Positions 1-13,654 are shown, counted from the stretch's first letter. The stretch: 64,000 nucleotides of DNA from Globodera rostochiensis (GCA_018350325.1 JAEVLN010000041.1:337290-401289); one strand, 5' to 3'. Notes: a model not told the origin generated them from the sequence alone. Translations and numbers: made by a program.

Positions 1-11
1 TTTATACTTAC

Positions 12-484
12 GTGGGTGAGACCTTGTTCGGCTACCCGTTTTTTCATATTCCTGACTAAATGGAACAGGCAGAAGTTGACGTCGCACTGCGGGTGCTTTG
101 CTTGTAGAGCGCCAACAATGGCCTGTTCAAAGTCGATGGAGGCGACGCGCGGTTTGAATGTTGGCCAACACTGCTGCAATAGGTCAAACATACGCTCGTA
201 GGTCGCTTGTGTCTTCGCCGTCAGCAAACAGTGACAGACCGGGAACACCCATTTGTCACGTCTACAAATTTTTTTTTTGCATTTATAAATTGGGTTTAAC
301 TAACCGTGCCGACATCGTTGAGCGATGTGTGCATGCGTCCCCGGCATTTGACATCACTGCGTTGGTTTTCGCAACGCCAAAATTTGACATCCCCGTCGGC
401 GTTTAACTTGTGGAAGACGTATAAGCATCCCTCGTGTTCAAGTTCTTTCTTATTTTTCCTGCTATTTATTTCTTGATTTTCCAT
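12..484 (-). mobile_element. FLYWCH / MULE-transposase gene remnant (partial)
   Basis: Two minus-strand coding blocks. The block at about 305-484 (ATG at 484) encodes a FLYWCH-type zinc finger: GCLYVFHKLN, then FWRCENQ and VKCRGRMHT. The block at 12-261 encodes the middle of a MULE transposase domain: VFPVCHCLLT, then a DFEQAIVGA motif (a catalytic-core acidic residue) and the typical CLFHLVRNMKK segment. It is bounded by an acceptor (TTTGTAG) and a GTAAGT donor, so the gene continues off the left edge. FLYWCH plus MULE is the usual architecture of Mutator-like transposases and host genes domesticated from them. Only about 43 nt separate the blocks and their splice phases do not agree; the stretch that normally carries the first catalytic Asp (DGTF) is absent. 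I therefore read it as an internally deleted copy, though a missing alternative exon is possible. Confidence 0.65.
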
Positions 485-587
485 TGTTGACGCTAAAATC
501 AATTTATAGACAAAGAAAAAAACAAAAATTTAAAATGTATTTGAACTGTAATTTGGTTTACTAAAAAATAAAATATTTTTCGGTTGG

Positions 588-728
588 GACGCTAGTGGCT
601 CGGGACGCTAGTGGCTCGGGACGCTAGTGGCTCGGGACGCTAGTGGCGGGACGCTAGTGGCCCGGGACGCTAGTGGCTCGGGACGCTAGTGGCCGGGACG
701 CTAGTGGCGGGACGCTAGTGGCCCGCTT
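588..728. repeat. Tandem array of ~16-bp GGGACGCTAGTGGC units
   Basis: About nine direct copies of GGGACGCTAGTGGC separated by CTC, CC or C. The array ends in CCCGCTTCG, a motif that also ends the terminal array of the element at 22169-22983, so this may be one end of a related transposon whose other end I could not find. Confidence 0.8.
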
Positions 729-735
729 CGTAAAA

Positions 736-1310
736 TATGCACCAAAAATTGCAAAATATGCATATAAAATGGAAAAATATGCAGATAAATTTGTCTAAAT
801 TCAATATAAAATTTCCCCAAAATTCTTCAAAGTCATTCAACATTTGTTAAAATTGCTGATGAGATGCATTTCCAAATTTTCATGTGTTTTGGCGACTTTT
901 TTGAACCTTGTGACCATTTTGGCATTTTTGACGACTTTTTTGAACTTTTTTGACTATTTTGGCATTTTTGACGACTTTTTTGAACTTTTGTGATGATTTT
1001 GCGCTTTTTTCAAAAAATTTCTTGAGAAAAATGAAATAAATCAAATTTTTCTTGCCAAGATCACTAATTTTTTGCAATTGCCAAAATATGCACATAAAAT
1101 TAATAAAATATGCATATAAATAACGAAATATGCACAAATATGCAAATATGCACATAAATCGCGAAATATGCAAAAATATGCAAAATATGCACATGGAAAT
1201 GCGTTCTAGAAGCTTCAACCCAAGCCAAAAACACGTTTTTCGTGCGTTTCAGACCGCTACCAGTTCAGAAAAAAAATATGCATTTGCATATTTTTTGCAG
1301 CCCTACTCAT
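736..1310. repeat. AT-rich stretch with dispersed AAATATGCA words
   Basis: No gene is visible. The words AAATATGCA, TATGCACATAAA and relatives recur many times at 736-785 and 1085-1310 on the plus strand. Between them (880-1020) lies a second low-complexity repeat, GACTTTTTTGAAC alternating with TTTTGGCATTTTT. The apparent ORFs here are by-products of low complexity. Confidence 0.6.
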
Positions 1311-1599
1311 TTGTTCTATACTTCAGATCCATTTCAAACTTTCAACATCCCTAGAAAACAAAATAAGGATTTTTTTTAACATTAAAAAAATTAACATTCA
1401 CATTGGGTTTTGCTATTAGGTGATAGGAACGAATTTAGTATTTTTTTTTGATTATATAGCAAAAAGAAAATTATTGTGCAAGAATAATTGTTCGAAATTT
1501 AGTACCATCCAAAATCGAATCGCCGTGCGCAAAAAAAAGGGCCTAAAATTAGGACCCTAGTTATAAAACATCTTGAATCTCCCAAATCCTAAATTGCAG

Positions 1600-3054
1600 A
1601 TGGTTTTAACTAGAAGCAAAAAGTATTGTGGTGCTACTATTGAAAATTCTGATGATGATGAGGTCGTTAATTTGAATGGCATCCAAATGGAAAGATGGGA
1701 GCATATCGGCAATTTTCCGGTGAGTTGAATTCTGAAATTCTCTATTCCTGGATCTGACTGTATCTTCCTCCATTTTAGGAAGATTTCTTGTCGAAATTTG
1801 TTGCTTTTGTCAACATGAAATTGGTCCGACGCAACTTATTGCCAATTGAAGGATGTGAAGAAGACGTGCGCTGGTATTTATTTTACAAAACTAAATTAAT
1901 TTTCTCCATAAAAAGTGGGAACGATTTTTGAGAGATATAACTTCCAAAAACTTACAAATCAATTTGTGTAGCATATTTCAGCTTCTATCGCTGTTCGCAA
2001 TGGCCAACAATTGAATGTCCCATCAATATGCGCTCCCAACTTTTGATTTGTTCTGGGAAAAAGCATTACGTTGTCGGACAAGGGAAGCATTTGCACTGCA
2101 AATATGCGACCAATAGCCGGGATGGAAGCGAAGGGCAGCGACTGGAAGCAGAAACAATGCAAAAAGAGGGCGATGGGAAGGGGGAGGGACGGCAGCAAAA
2201 GACGCAAAAGCCGAAGGAGGCGAAGGCACAAAGAATTGGGACAAGCGGAGGTGGGCACAGAAACACAAAATTTGCGTTTTGTTTTATGAATTCCCTTCCC
2301 CCCCCCCGTTTCATTTAGTCGTAGTAAACTAACGAAAAAAGCGTGATATTTTTTAATTTTGTTATTCTTTTATATTTGACAACCAAAAAAGTGCGCCTAA
2401 ACACTGGTTTTGCACAATTTTGGATGGGTCTAAAGGCATGACCGGAGTTTTGAATCAATTAATATATTCATTTTGTTTGAGAAATAAAATAATGCGAAAA
2501 TTACATTTGCAGTTGCCTCAGAAGAAACATTTTCCAATCACAACGGGGTGTTTAGTTATTTTTCCACAGCACAAACGAAGGTAAGTAAATCATTGACCTA
2601 TAACTTAATAGGAATACTAACAATAAGGCAACATTTTTAGGAGAAATTAGAAGAAGTAAAAGCGCGACTGGGACTCGAAGTTCCGGTGCGCTCATGTCCG
2701 CGATCCATGCGCTGCAAACACCGGAGAAACGGGTGCACTTTCAATGTAATTGTTCGCGATGAGCGCAAAGCAAATGCACCGCTACACTTTCCGCTGAAAT
2801 TATTCGCACGAAATCAACACAATCACTCCGGGACAAGTCGAAACAAAAAACGGGTCGCATCGAAAACAACGAAACAAACCGACGGTGACAACGACGAAGG
2901 GCAATCCGGACCCGAAATGGACACAACAGAAAATGAGCACAACCCGACAGAAAATACGGGCGAAGACGGCGGAATGGTCGGAAGACAACGTTTCAGTGAC
3001 CGATTACGACGCATCGAAGTACTCAAACAGCAGAAAGAAGTAAGGAGAGCTTAA
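1600..3054 (+). CDS. Uncharacterised 321-aa protein with two FLYWCH-like zinc-finger modules
   Basis: Five exons: 1600-1719, 1779-1873, 1982-2250, 2513-2580 and 2641-3054. The coding sum is 966 nt and all phases match. The start follows an acceptor-like ATTGCAG. I do not recognise the family. Two modules resemble the FLYWCH/WRKY-GCM zinc-finger fold: module 1, about residues 72-105, has FYRCSQW, then IECPINMRS and an HLHC ending; module 2, about residues 205-255, has RSCPRSMRCKHRRNGC and ends in QHNHSG. In each, paired cysteines are followed by an H-x-H pair. A hydrophilic linker rich in K, E and Q separates them, and the C-terminus is basic and helical (RQRFSDRLRRIEVLKQQ). A DNA-binding role is inferred from the modules only. 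The nearby FLYWCH transposase remnant makes a transposon origin possible. Confidence 0.6.
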
Positions 3055-3412
3055 CCGTTGGGGCTGGAGGGGAGGGGGGGGGGGGTAGAGGATCGTGGCC
3101 CCGTTGGTCGAGGGCGTCATGTGTGGGTGGAAAATGGCTCCCACCTACGGGTCTGTAGGGGCTCAAGGTTGAATGGAGCATTGAAAATAATTGACAGATA
3201 CGAACAGAAGAAGAGAAACAGGACAATGAAGTGCAACAAAAACATCGGAGGAAAATGCCACCAAAGGTTGTTGAACGTGACAAAATATCACTTTGTCAAT
3301 GCGATTTGCATTTAGAGCGGACACCATTTTGCTTATTCTAAATTGTAAAGAAAAAAGAAAATTTTTACGAAAATAATGAAAAGCAACGAATGGAGTGACT
3401 CATGTTAAGGGA

Positions 3413-4582
3413 ATGTCGGATGCGGGTGGTTCACAATCGACGGATGGGAGAGGCGAGCCTCCATTGGCATCACTTACCATTCCGTCGAGCGAGCAGCGGC
3501 AGCAAATTTTGAGACAAATTTCAGACGAATTCGGACTGCAGTTTAACGCGCTTTTGTGAGAAATGGTTTTTCTTTTTTCATTTACGTAAATCTTACAAAT
3601 TAGAGTCAATCATATCGAACAATGTTTTTTTTCGCTGATTGGAAATGTAGACGTAAGCCTGACACTCACCATCGACGTTACGCTTCTGACAGCAAAAATC
3701 GCCTGTCACCCGGCCAGACATTCATTATTGTTATTTTGTTTTGAGATTTGGTGAAAAACAAAAACAAATTCAGCGCCGAACCACCAATTCAACCCGAAGT
3801 TACCTTTTTGTGGCCTTTGACTGATTGGAACCAATTTTTGTGGAGTGTTCGCGGCATTTTTTCAATGTTTTTCTTTGGCCTTCAATGCGATCGAACGACG
3901 AAGTATTTGGCAATTGATGGTGTGTGGAGAATAAATCATTGGAAGATTGCTTTACCTTTAAGGAGCCCGTCCTATGGAAGAAACTTCAACTATTCCGGTG
4001 ATTGAAGAGCCTGAAGACGACGACAACGACGGAGAGAGAGGAAACGGACACAGCGAGGACCCCAGCAGATTTTCCGTCGCTGTTCCCCACCGGCAAGTTT
4101 TGTGCCTATTCCGCAGGGCGTAATATTATCCATTAAGGGATTTGCCGCTGGAAAAGCTTGCTAATGATTTGATGTTGCGTTTAGTCCGAGTTCCTGGGTA
4201 AAAGTGGAGAAATCGGCGCTCAAAAAAATATTCAACTTTAGAAAACACATCCACTTTTTTCCATATGAGCAGCATCAGACGAAGGAAAACAACAGCTTTT
4301 TATATTTCGAGGATTTGAATTTGTCGCAGGATGAGAGAGGCTGGATTCGTGTTGTTGAGGGGAATAATTGCGAAGACAACGATGTTGAAATAACAATAAG
4401 TTTAAGCTGAAATTATTTAGAAACATTTAGGAAATCAAAAAGGAGCAGTGGCTGAAGGTTAATCGGGAACTGCTCACCTACGCTATTATGGGTATTCCAA
4501 CGAATTGTGAAATGAAAATAATTTAATTAAATTTGAAGGAAAATGTTTGACTGTTTTTCAAATGATTTCAACTGGAAGCTGA
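3413..4582 (+). CDS. Unrecognised gene, partly resolved exon structure
   Basis: Two sets of well-phased exons suggest one or two genes. The 5' set is 3413-3555 and 3604-3652, starting MSDAGGSQSTDG and continuing with the helical segment SSEQRQQILRQISDEF; donors GTGAGA and GTAAGC fit. The 3' set is 3974-4101, 4138-4197, 4242-4383, 4431-4491 and 4539-4582, coding 144 residues from an ATG at 3974. It begins acidic (EEPEDDDNDG) and carries PLEKLANDLMLRL, HIHFFPYEQ and EQWLKVNRELLTYAIM. I could not find a phase-consistent exon linking the sets (3653-3973). An alternative final frame reads further, through EEAIRNGAIDIYDTFKPHRID. No family is recognised and no function is proposed. Confidence 0.45.
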
Positions 4583-5017
4583 AAGAAGAGGCGATTCGCA
4601 ATGGCGCAATTGACATATACGATACGTTTAAGCCTCACAGAATTGACGTAAATAAACTTTGGTTTTTTGTTGACAGTTCCATTACATTTATTAAATTTGT
4701 TGTTTTTCAAAATAATGTTACTACTGTAAATTGTATTATGAAGTTTTAGAGGCAATATATTGGTCATTGGAAAAAATTGTTTTTTTTTTTTTGTTTACCC
4801 ATGGAAAAATACAATAGGGGGGGGGGGAATTTTCAGCACTGAATTTTAAACATCTATTTTTACGCAATGTTCCCCTCTAATTCAAGCTCCCCAACCAAGT
4901 CCAGACAAATATAAGCGTAACTCTTAGCAGAACATACAGAGAATCTCAATATTCTTATGCTGATTGATAATCGCTAAAAGTCTTTTAACCTTAAGGGCAT
5001 TTATTTTCTACGCAGAA

Positions 5018-8000
5018 ATGGGCAGCACAAAGAAACATTCCAAGAGGAAAGGATCGGAAAAACTTGAGGAGGAAGTGGAAAAACATTGTATTTGCGATTC
5101 AATGTTTTTTTTTAATTTTTTATGGCTGAACATTTTTGCTTTTTAGGGACTATACGACTTTGATGATTTGTTGCGACTATTGCTTAGTTTGGTTTCACGT
5201 TGAATGGTACTTTTGACGTATAATTTTGTTAATAAGCAATTTTTCTAACAAATTTAGTGTTAAAGTGACAGAAACAACCGCAAAAATTATCAAAAAATTT
5301 GCTTGCAATTTTTGCTCGGACAAGGACCCGAAATGTGTGACAATTTACAAAAAATGGGCGAAAGGCGTTGCGACAGAGCAAAAGGCGTCAAAAAGCGATA
5401 AGAAGAAAGGTTTTATTATTCAACAATTTAGTCAATAAATATTATTTTTGTGCAATTTCCGGTGCAAATAAATCCGGAGGAGAGGAATCGGCGGAGGAGA
5501 AAAAGATAAAAAGCATTGAAAAGCGGAAAGGAAGAGACCGAAGCACTCCGAAGCAAAGCGTAAAAAGCCATATAAGTGCTGTTAAAAGAACAATTTTATA
5601 AAATTCAAAGACTTTCATCATAATTATTTAGTTGAAAAGAGAGAAGCTGCCGTGGACGACACGAAAACTGAAGACGAGTCGAACAACAAAGATACGAAGA
5701 AGGCTAAGACGGCACAAACAAAGGTCAAACGGGAACAAAGTAAGACGCCCGACAGTGACTGGACGCCGAAGGATCGCCCATTTTTGGGCACGTCAATCAC
5801 AGCTCAGCAGAAGCATCAGCTCGAATTGCAGGAAACAAACCCGAATTTGCGCTGCAAAAAATGCATAGGTTTTGTGGTTGGGCAAAATGTCATAAGATAG
5901 TGGAAACTTTATAGAAGATTTTTGCTAAATTCTCTGAAAATATCATTATTTTAATTCACATTACGAGGTTTTGGTTATATTTGTTAATGAATGTCTAAAT
6001 GGCGTTTCACCTATTTTAGGAATAAGAGAAATTGAATCAATTTTTAGGGTGTTTCCGTGAAAACAATTGTGGAAAATGTTTTACGTGTGTTCAAAATGGT
6101 GGAAAGTGTTGCATGGACCGAATTTGTGTACAGGTTGAGGAACTGCTAAAGCAACAGGTGGAGACAAACATTTAATTGAATGACTGCATTTATACTTCCT
6201 ATACTCTCTTAAAAAGATATGTTTTAAGGTTGCCAAAATGGTCGATGAAGAAGAGGGAATGGGAAGTGGAGAATTGGGCCAAAAAAAGAGCAGAAAGGGC
6301 AGAAAGCCCAAAAATATTAGCGCCAAAGCTGAAGAGGCGAAGACGAAAGGGGTGACGGGGAAAAACCATCGCTTTGACGAGGCACAGCGTCGGCACACTT
6401 CGGACGAGTCGACTGTAAATGTGCAATTGAAAAGGGCTTACGACAATTGGATGCGCCGTCGGAACAAAAGCAATGGCTGCAGCAGGACAGCCGTTCTTCA
6501 GCAGGTCGTTGTTTAATGAGAGGGGGGGGGCAAGCAGAAAGAATAGGGAATGAATCATTGACGTATTGGAACCTACGATTGGTGGGTGGCAAGAATGTCC
6601 GATGTCCGGCCTCTTGATTTGAGAGCTTCTCAAAATTGCTTTTTGAAAAAAAGATTTTAGGAAGATTTGCAATGCAGTGGCCTGGGTTGCACACATTCAG
6701 CTCGAATTGGCTCCAGATACTGCTCGGACAGCTGTGGAGTAGCATTGGCAAAAGTATTTTTGTTTCTTTGTCTGTATTTTTTAATATATTTCAGCAAAGA
6801 CTGAAAGAGATTCTTCCCCAACGGTTCAATGTGTTCTTTGAAACTGCGCCGAATAGTCAAACGGAGAACAGTGAACAAGTTCAGCAGATTCAAGGGAAAG
6901 TAGGGGAAATCAATGGCAAATTGGACGAGTTGGAGCAGTGGAAGAACAATGTTCATCGATTTGTGGTGGCTTTGAAGAACAACACCCAACCCACCAGTCC
7001 CCAAAAAAAGCCGAACGCTGATGAGAATATGGTAATGGGCGTCATGTCCTCCGGGCGCTCTTATTTTCGAAAAACGATTTTGAACGTTTACAGTTGGTTG
7101 GATGTCCGGTGTGCCACGGTGAATTTCCGATGCGCGAAAGTTGCAGACACATTCATATGTGTTTTGTGCGGTCTGAACGACAAACAACTTATGGGACGGA
7201 TTATCTGGTGGAAAAAAAGATTTTATAATGTCAAACATTTTTTGTTTAAGATACCAAACAACCAATATAATTTATACTGTGAGGAGTATAACAAAATTGA
7301 TCGTACGTATTGCAAAAGGCTTCGGTTCGCGTGTTCGGAGCATTACAGGGATGAGTACGGCTTAGAGGTAATGACGCCATTGGGTTTAACGGAAATGTTT
7401 TGTTTCTATTACAAATATTAGATGTGTGGATGCCCACTAAGCTGGTACAAGAAGGGAGGGTCGCTCGAATTCCACGAATTGTTTTTGTCGTTGGACGATT
7501 TTATTGGGGACGATGGGTTCTGTCAGGAAAAGCAGAAAAGTTGCCGTGATCACAAAAACTGGGTTCAGGTGGGTACTAAACGCAGTTGGGTTTATGGCGT
7601 GGGAAATGCACCTTAAGAATTAACATTTTTTGGGAAAATTGCTTAACAAAATGCTATAAAAAGCAAAAAAATACACCCCTAGGAATCGAGTTTTCCCTCC
7701 TCCCCGAAAAAATCGTCGTTATCATAGTAAAACACAAATTTTTTAAGCTGTCCTAGAAGAAATCCGCTTACAATGCGATTTTTAATTATGGTCGTGTAAA
7801 CTGCGATAGAGCTCTTTTGTTGACGAATTCGTAATATCATAGCCTTAGAATGGAGTCGCTCGGTTTATGATATTTAGGAAAATCCATGTGTTATTCTTCA
7901 AATTACTGTGTATTCCCATAATACAGGAAACTTGCTTCTTTTTTAGACAGCATTCAGTCTGATTGACAACGAGAGATTAAATTTGCTTAACAAATATGAA

Positions 8001-8087
8001 GAGTTGTGCGAACAACGACGCAGTTTACAACTGAAGCTCCTCCAAAGAGGCGATATTCTTACCCTTTTATGTAATAGTGCTGATTAA
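5018..8087 (+). CDS. cfp-1: CXXC1/CFP1 homologue (SET1/COMPASS CpG-binding subunit), 621 aa
   Basis: Thirteen exons: 5018-5103, 5147-5206, 5258-5409, 5480-5575, 5632-5868, 6048-6157, 6229-6504, 6661-6753, 6795-7031, 7094-7207, 7251-7367, 7422-7568, 7947-8087. They sum to 1866 nt with consistent phases; human CXXC1 is 656 aa. Domains in order: an N-terminal PHD finger (CIC, 11 residues, CDYC, WFHVEC, then ACNFC); basic linkers; a CXXC finger with the two diagnostic CxxCxxC clusters (CKKCIGC and CGKCFTC) and closing Cys residues; a cysteine block CSGLGC...YCSDSCG followed by EILPQRF; a coiled coil; and the C-terminal SET1-binding region with TYCKRL, CGCPLS and C-x5-CRDH. CFP1 brings the H3K4 methyltransferase SET1 to promoters. 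The start ATG lies just after TTTTCTACGCAG, a plausible trans-splice site. A transposon abuts the stop codon. Confidence 0.93.
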
Positions 8088-8095
8088 CTTTTCTT

Positions 8096-8550
8096 GGCAA
8101 TCCTTAAGAATGGGGGTCCCGAATTTTTTTTCAAAAAATTAAAACATTTTATAAAGTCGTAAAAAATAGTTTTTAGGGCTGTTCTGGGACGTAGAATCCG
8201 AATCTGACCTCCATTTCGCCCGATTTCGAACCCCGGACCCGAATTTTTCGAAAAATTGATTTTTCAAATTTTACAAAAAAAAAAATTTAAAGGTCGTTTC
8301 CGGGCTTTTCTGATGCGTAGAATTCGAATCTGATATGTAAAAATCCAAATTAATGCGTTTGGTTGTTTGTTTTTGCAAAAGAATAGGTTTTTTGAAAACG
8401 AGGGCTATTACCAAAATCAAGTAATTGATAAAAATCTTAGACAAAATCTAATCTCAGATTCGTGATCAGCACCCCTGAAACCCCTCGGATATAAATTTTT
8501 AGCTCAAATAACAAAGTATGGAGTAGGGATCCCCATTCTTTAGGATTGCC
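8096..8550. mobile_element. hAT-like MITE directly after the cfp-1 stop codon
   Basis: Terminal inverted repeats of about 25 bp (GGCAATCCTTAAGAATGGGG at the left, its imperfect complement at the right) are flanked by an exact 8-bp duplication CTTTTCTT (8088-8095 and 8551-8558). There is no coding capacity. The left duplication starts on the base after the cfp-1 TAA (8085-8087). The interior carries a segment (GACCCGAATTTTTCGAA) related to one inside the elements near 13.5 kb and 21.9 kb. Confidence 0.8.
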
Positions 8551-8686
8551 CTTTTCTTGCTATTAAATTTTTTCTCAAAATGACCTAAACAAATAATTGC
8601 TGAGCGAAACTGTCATAATCCAACCAACGGGAATTTCAAATCAACACAAATTAAACGAGAACATTTCGGGATGTAGTGATTTCCGA

Positions 8687-10920
<2,234 letters not shown>

Positions 10921-10957
10921 TTATTCTGGCGTTGACAAAAAGAAGCTAAAACAAATA

Positions 10958-11725
10958 CCGTATTCACTCTTGTAATTCCACACTCTCTGATAATTCCACA
11001 CTCTCTAATAATTCCGCACTTTCTGAGGATGTTGAAAAATAATTCCACACTCTCTAATAATTCCCCACCTCATTTAACGACTAATTCGAAAAAATTCAAT
11101 CTTAGGAGTGTTTGGATTATTGCATTTTATTAAGGAATTATAGGGGTGCATTTTTTAAAAATTTGAAAAGTCAATCTTTAGGGGTGCATTTTTGGAGTTT
11201 ATTGCATTTTTCTTAAGGAATTTTTTGAAAAAAAAATTGGATGTTAGAGGTGCATTTTTGGGTTTTATTACATTTTTCTTAAAGAATTTTTCCAGAAGAA
11301 AATTTTCTCCAAAATCAATTTAGGGGTCAAATTTTTGTGTTTACCCAGGGGTCGTTTCGAAAATTTTCAAAAATAAGGACAGATACGACTTCTGGTTTTA
11401 CTCGATACCAGGGCCGTAAAAAGCCCGGCGGTGCCAACCGATAGGCGCCGCCGGGAAAATTTTTGAATTTTTTGATGGGATTTGGTAAAAAATTGGTCAA
11501 AAAACTACAAATGTTACAACCAAAAGGGTCCTCAAAAATTTTTTGTGAGAAGTTGGAAGGAAATTGGGTGAAATGAAGAAGAATTTTCGTGTAGAAAGAA
11601 CATATCACCAAACAGTTGAAAAATAATTCCACACTCTCTGATAATTCCACACTCTCTAATAATTCCGCCCTTTCTGAGGAGGTTGAAAAATAATTCCGCA
11701 TGTGGAATTACAAGAGTGAATACGG
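10958..11725. mobile_element. Tc1/mariner-type MITE, 768 bp, TA target duplication
   Basis: The left end CCGTATTCACTCTTGTAATT (10958 on) and the right end, its exact complement, form a 25-bp terminal inverted repeat. Each is flanked by TA (10956-10957 and 11726-11727), the standard mariner target duplication. Internally, blocks built from AATAATTCCACACTCTCT are repeated directly near both ends. No transposase ORF. It lies 37 bp upstream of the helicase start codon. Confidence 0.8.
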
Positions 11726-12418
11726 TACATATTGACCCAAATAAAATCGGGAATTAATTATTAGATGTTCTTTAGACGTCAGGTATGATGTTTTGCTCTG
11801 GCAAGCACGAAATCACCGCCCAGTTTTCACAAAATTAATTCCTAGGTTACGGGTCGGCAAATGGGGCTAAAATAGGCCTGCTCTCTCATTGAACCCTCAA
11901 CTTGTGGCGGTGTTGAATATTTGGAAGTGTGGAGAGATTGCGTAAAGCAAGAATTAAAAAGAAGAAGAAAAAAGAGAGAGAGAAAATATACAGCAAAATG
12001 AAAGCTGCTAGAATAATCGATAATACAATCAGTCACTCATGCCGTTATTTAAAAAACCTTCATACAAACATAATAGGTATTTTTGGGCAAGAAAATTTTT
12101 TTTCTATATATTTTTTTGGGTATTTCCGCATTTTGCGACCCCCTCCCCAAATTTGCTGAAAACATCATATATAGGGTTTTTCAAGGGTCCCAGACCCGAA
12201 TTAGAACAATTTTTCGAAAATTCAAAATCATTCAAAAAGCATAAATTAGAAAGAAAAACCAAAAGATATCGAATTCATGTTTTTGAATGATTTTAAAATT
12301 GGGATTGAGCTTTGACGTTATGTCAAAAAAGAGAATTACAGTAGAAATCCTTGCAGTCTAGCGGGTTCGAACCCCTGGCTCAGAGCAAAAATACATTGTT
12401 TGTGTTGTATAAATACAG

Positions 12419-13417
12419 GGAATTTCTATCTTATATGTCCCTCGCTCAGAAATGGATAAGTTATATATCATTCAACTCGCCTCGTCGAGCTGTTTACGAA
12501 TCTGCAAAAATTTTGAGTCGCTCTCGATTCAGAGCAAAGTTATGGCTCCTCAAAGTTGGCCAAAAACCATAGGGGGACCTTTTGGCCAAAATTTTTGGGA
12601 AATTTTTTTACACTAAAAAGGGTCTGAAAATGAGTTATTGACACGGAAAATAGCAGCCAAAGTACCGCACACTCGACTACGGCGGCCAGTAGGTGGGGCG
12701 AGACTCCGGGCTCCGGAAGAAGTCCGCGCGTGACCCGGCTGGGGGTCTCGCGCGCGCCCGCTCCGCGGGTCCCCGCGCGCTCGCCCCCCAGTGGCGCTCG
12801 TCAGACTTCTTCCTCCGCCCTCCGTCTCGCCCCACTACTTGCTCCGTCATCGCATGCTCGCTGTTGGCGGGCCGTTACACGGCCTTTCATTGTCGTTTTT
12901 CTTAAAATTTAAGCCGGTTCAAAAACCCTATTAAATTCTCAATTTTGATTTTATTCAAATATTTCGTAATTTTAAAGCCTATATGAGTTATGTTTGCCAT
13001 TTTTTAATCAGTGGACAACTGAGTTCCCAGTCAAAAGACACTTTAGTCCTGGGCTCATAACTTGCGTCAAAGTGCTTGCCCCCGATTAATTTTTGCATAT
13101 TCGTGCTCAGCTCAGCGAGCTCTGTCGATTGAGCTATAAAAAGTAAATTCGGTCACACCCCCATAAACTACAATTTTACCCGAATCGTAATCAGTGCATT
13201 AAATATTTGAGACACTATTTAGAATAAAAAAATTTCCCAAAAATTTTGGCCAAAAGGGTCCCCCCTATGGTTTTTGGCCAACTTTGAGAGCCATAACTTT
13301 GCTCAGAATCGAGAGCGACTCAAAATTTTTGCAGATTCGTAATCAGCTCGACGAGGGGAGTTGAATGATATATAATTTATCCATTTTCGAGCGAGGGACA
13401 TATAAGATGGAAATACC
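12419..13417. mobile_element. Mutator-like (MULE-type) fold-back element, 999 bp, 9-bp target duplication
   Basis: Long inverted arms of about 200 bp: left 12419-12614 starts GGAATTTCTATCTTATATGT, right 13217-13417 is its imperfect complement. An exact 9-bp duplication TAAATACAG flanks it (12410-12418 and 13418-13426). Long inverted ends with a 9-bp duplication are characteristic of Mutator-like elements. There is no transposase; the interior holds a GC-rich hairpin (12685-12845). Confidence 0.75.
12685..12845. repeat. GC-rich internal hairpin inside the fold-back element
   Basis: A sharply GC-rich island (CGCGCG-type runs) in otherwise AT-rich DNA. Its flanks are inverted copies of one another: GTGGGGCGAGACTCC...GGAAGAAGTC at 12692 on, and the complement of AAGAAGTC...GGCGAGACGG near 12800-12845. 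The two ORFs crossing it are compositional artefacts. Confidence 0.6.
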
Positions 13418-13654
13418 TAAATACAGTATGCCAACATTTTTGAATTCCACTTCACCACGCGTGCAAATTTCCAAATCTTGGGGCGTAAGTTATAGTGAGG
13501 CAAACATTGATTTTTAAGAAAAATTGTTCGAATTCGGGTCCGGGTTTCGAAATTGGTCGAAATGGAGCTCAGATTCGATTTCCCCGACCCCAAAAACCCA
13601 TAGAAACACGTTTTGCATGACTTTTAAGAAAAATTTCATTTTTTTCCCAAAATA

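Noticed and set aside
1959..2258. Minus-strand ORF containing IDGTFNCWP, resembling the first motif of MULE transposases
   Set aside because: The rest of the ORF is Leu/Ser/Pro shadow sequence of a well-supported plus-strand exon, so the match is probably chance.
12340..12400. tRNA-like box B (GGGTTCGAACCCC) and a box-A-like stretch near 13110-13140
   Set aside because: No cloverleaf with paired acceptor stem could be drawn at either site, and GGTTCGAACC is palindromic. At most a tRNA-derived fragment.
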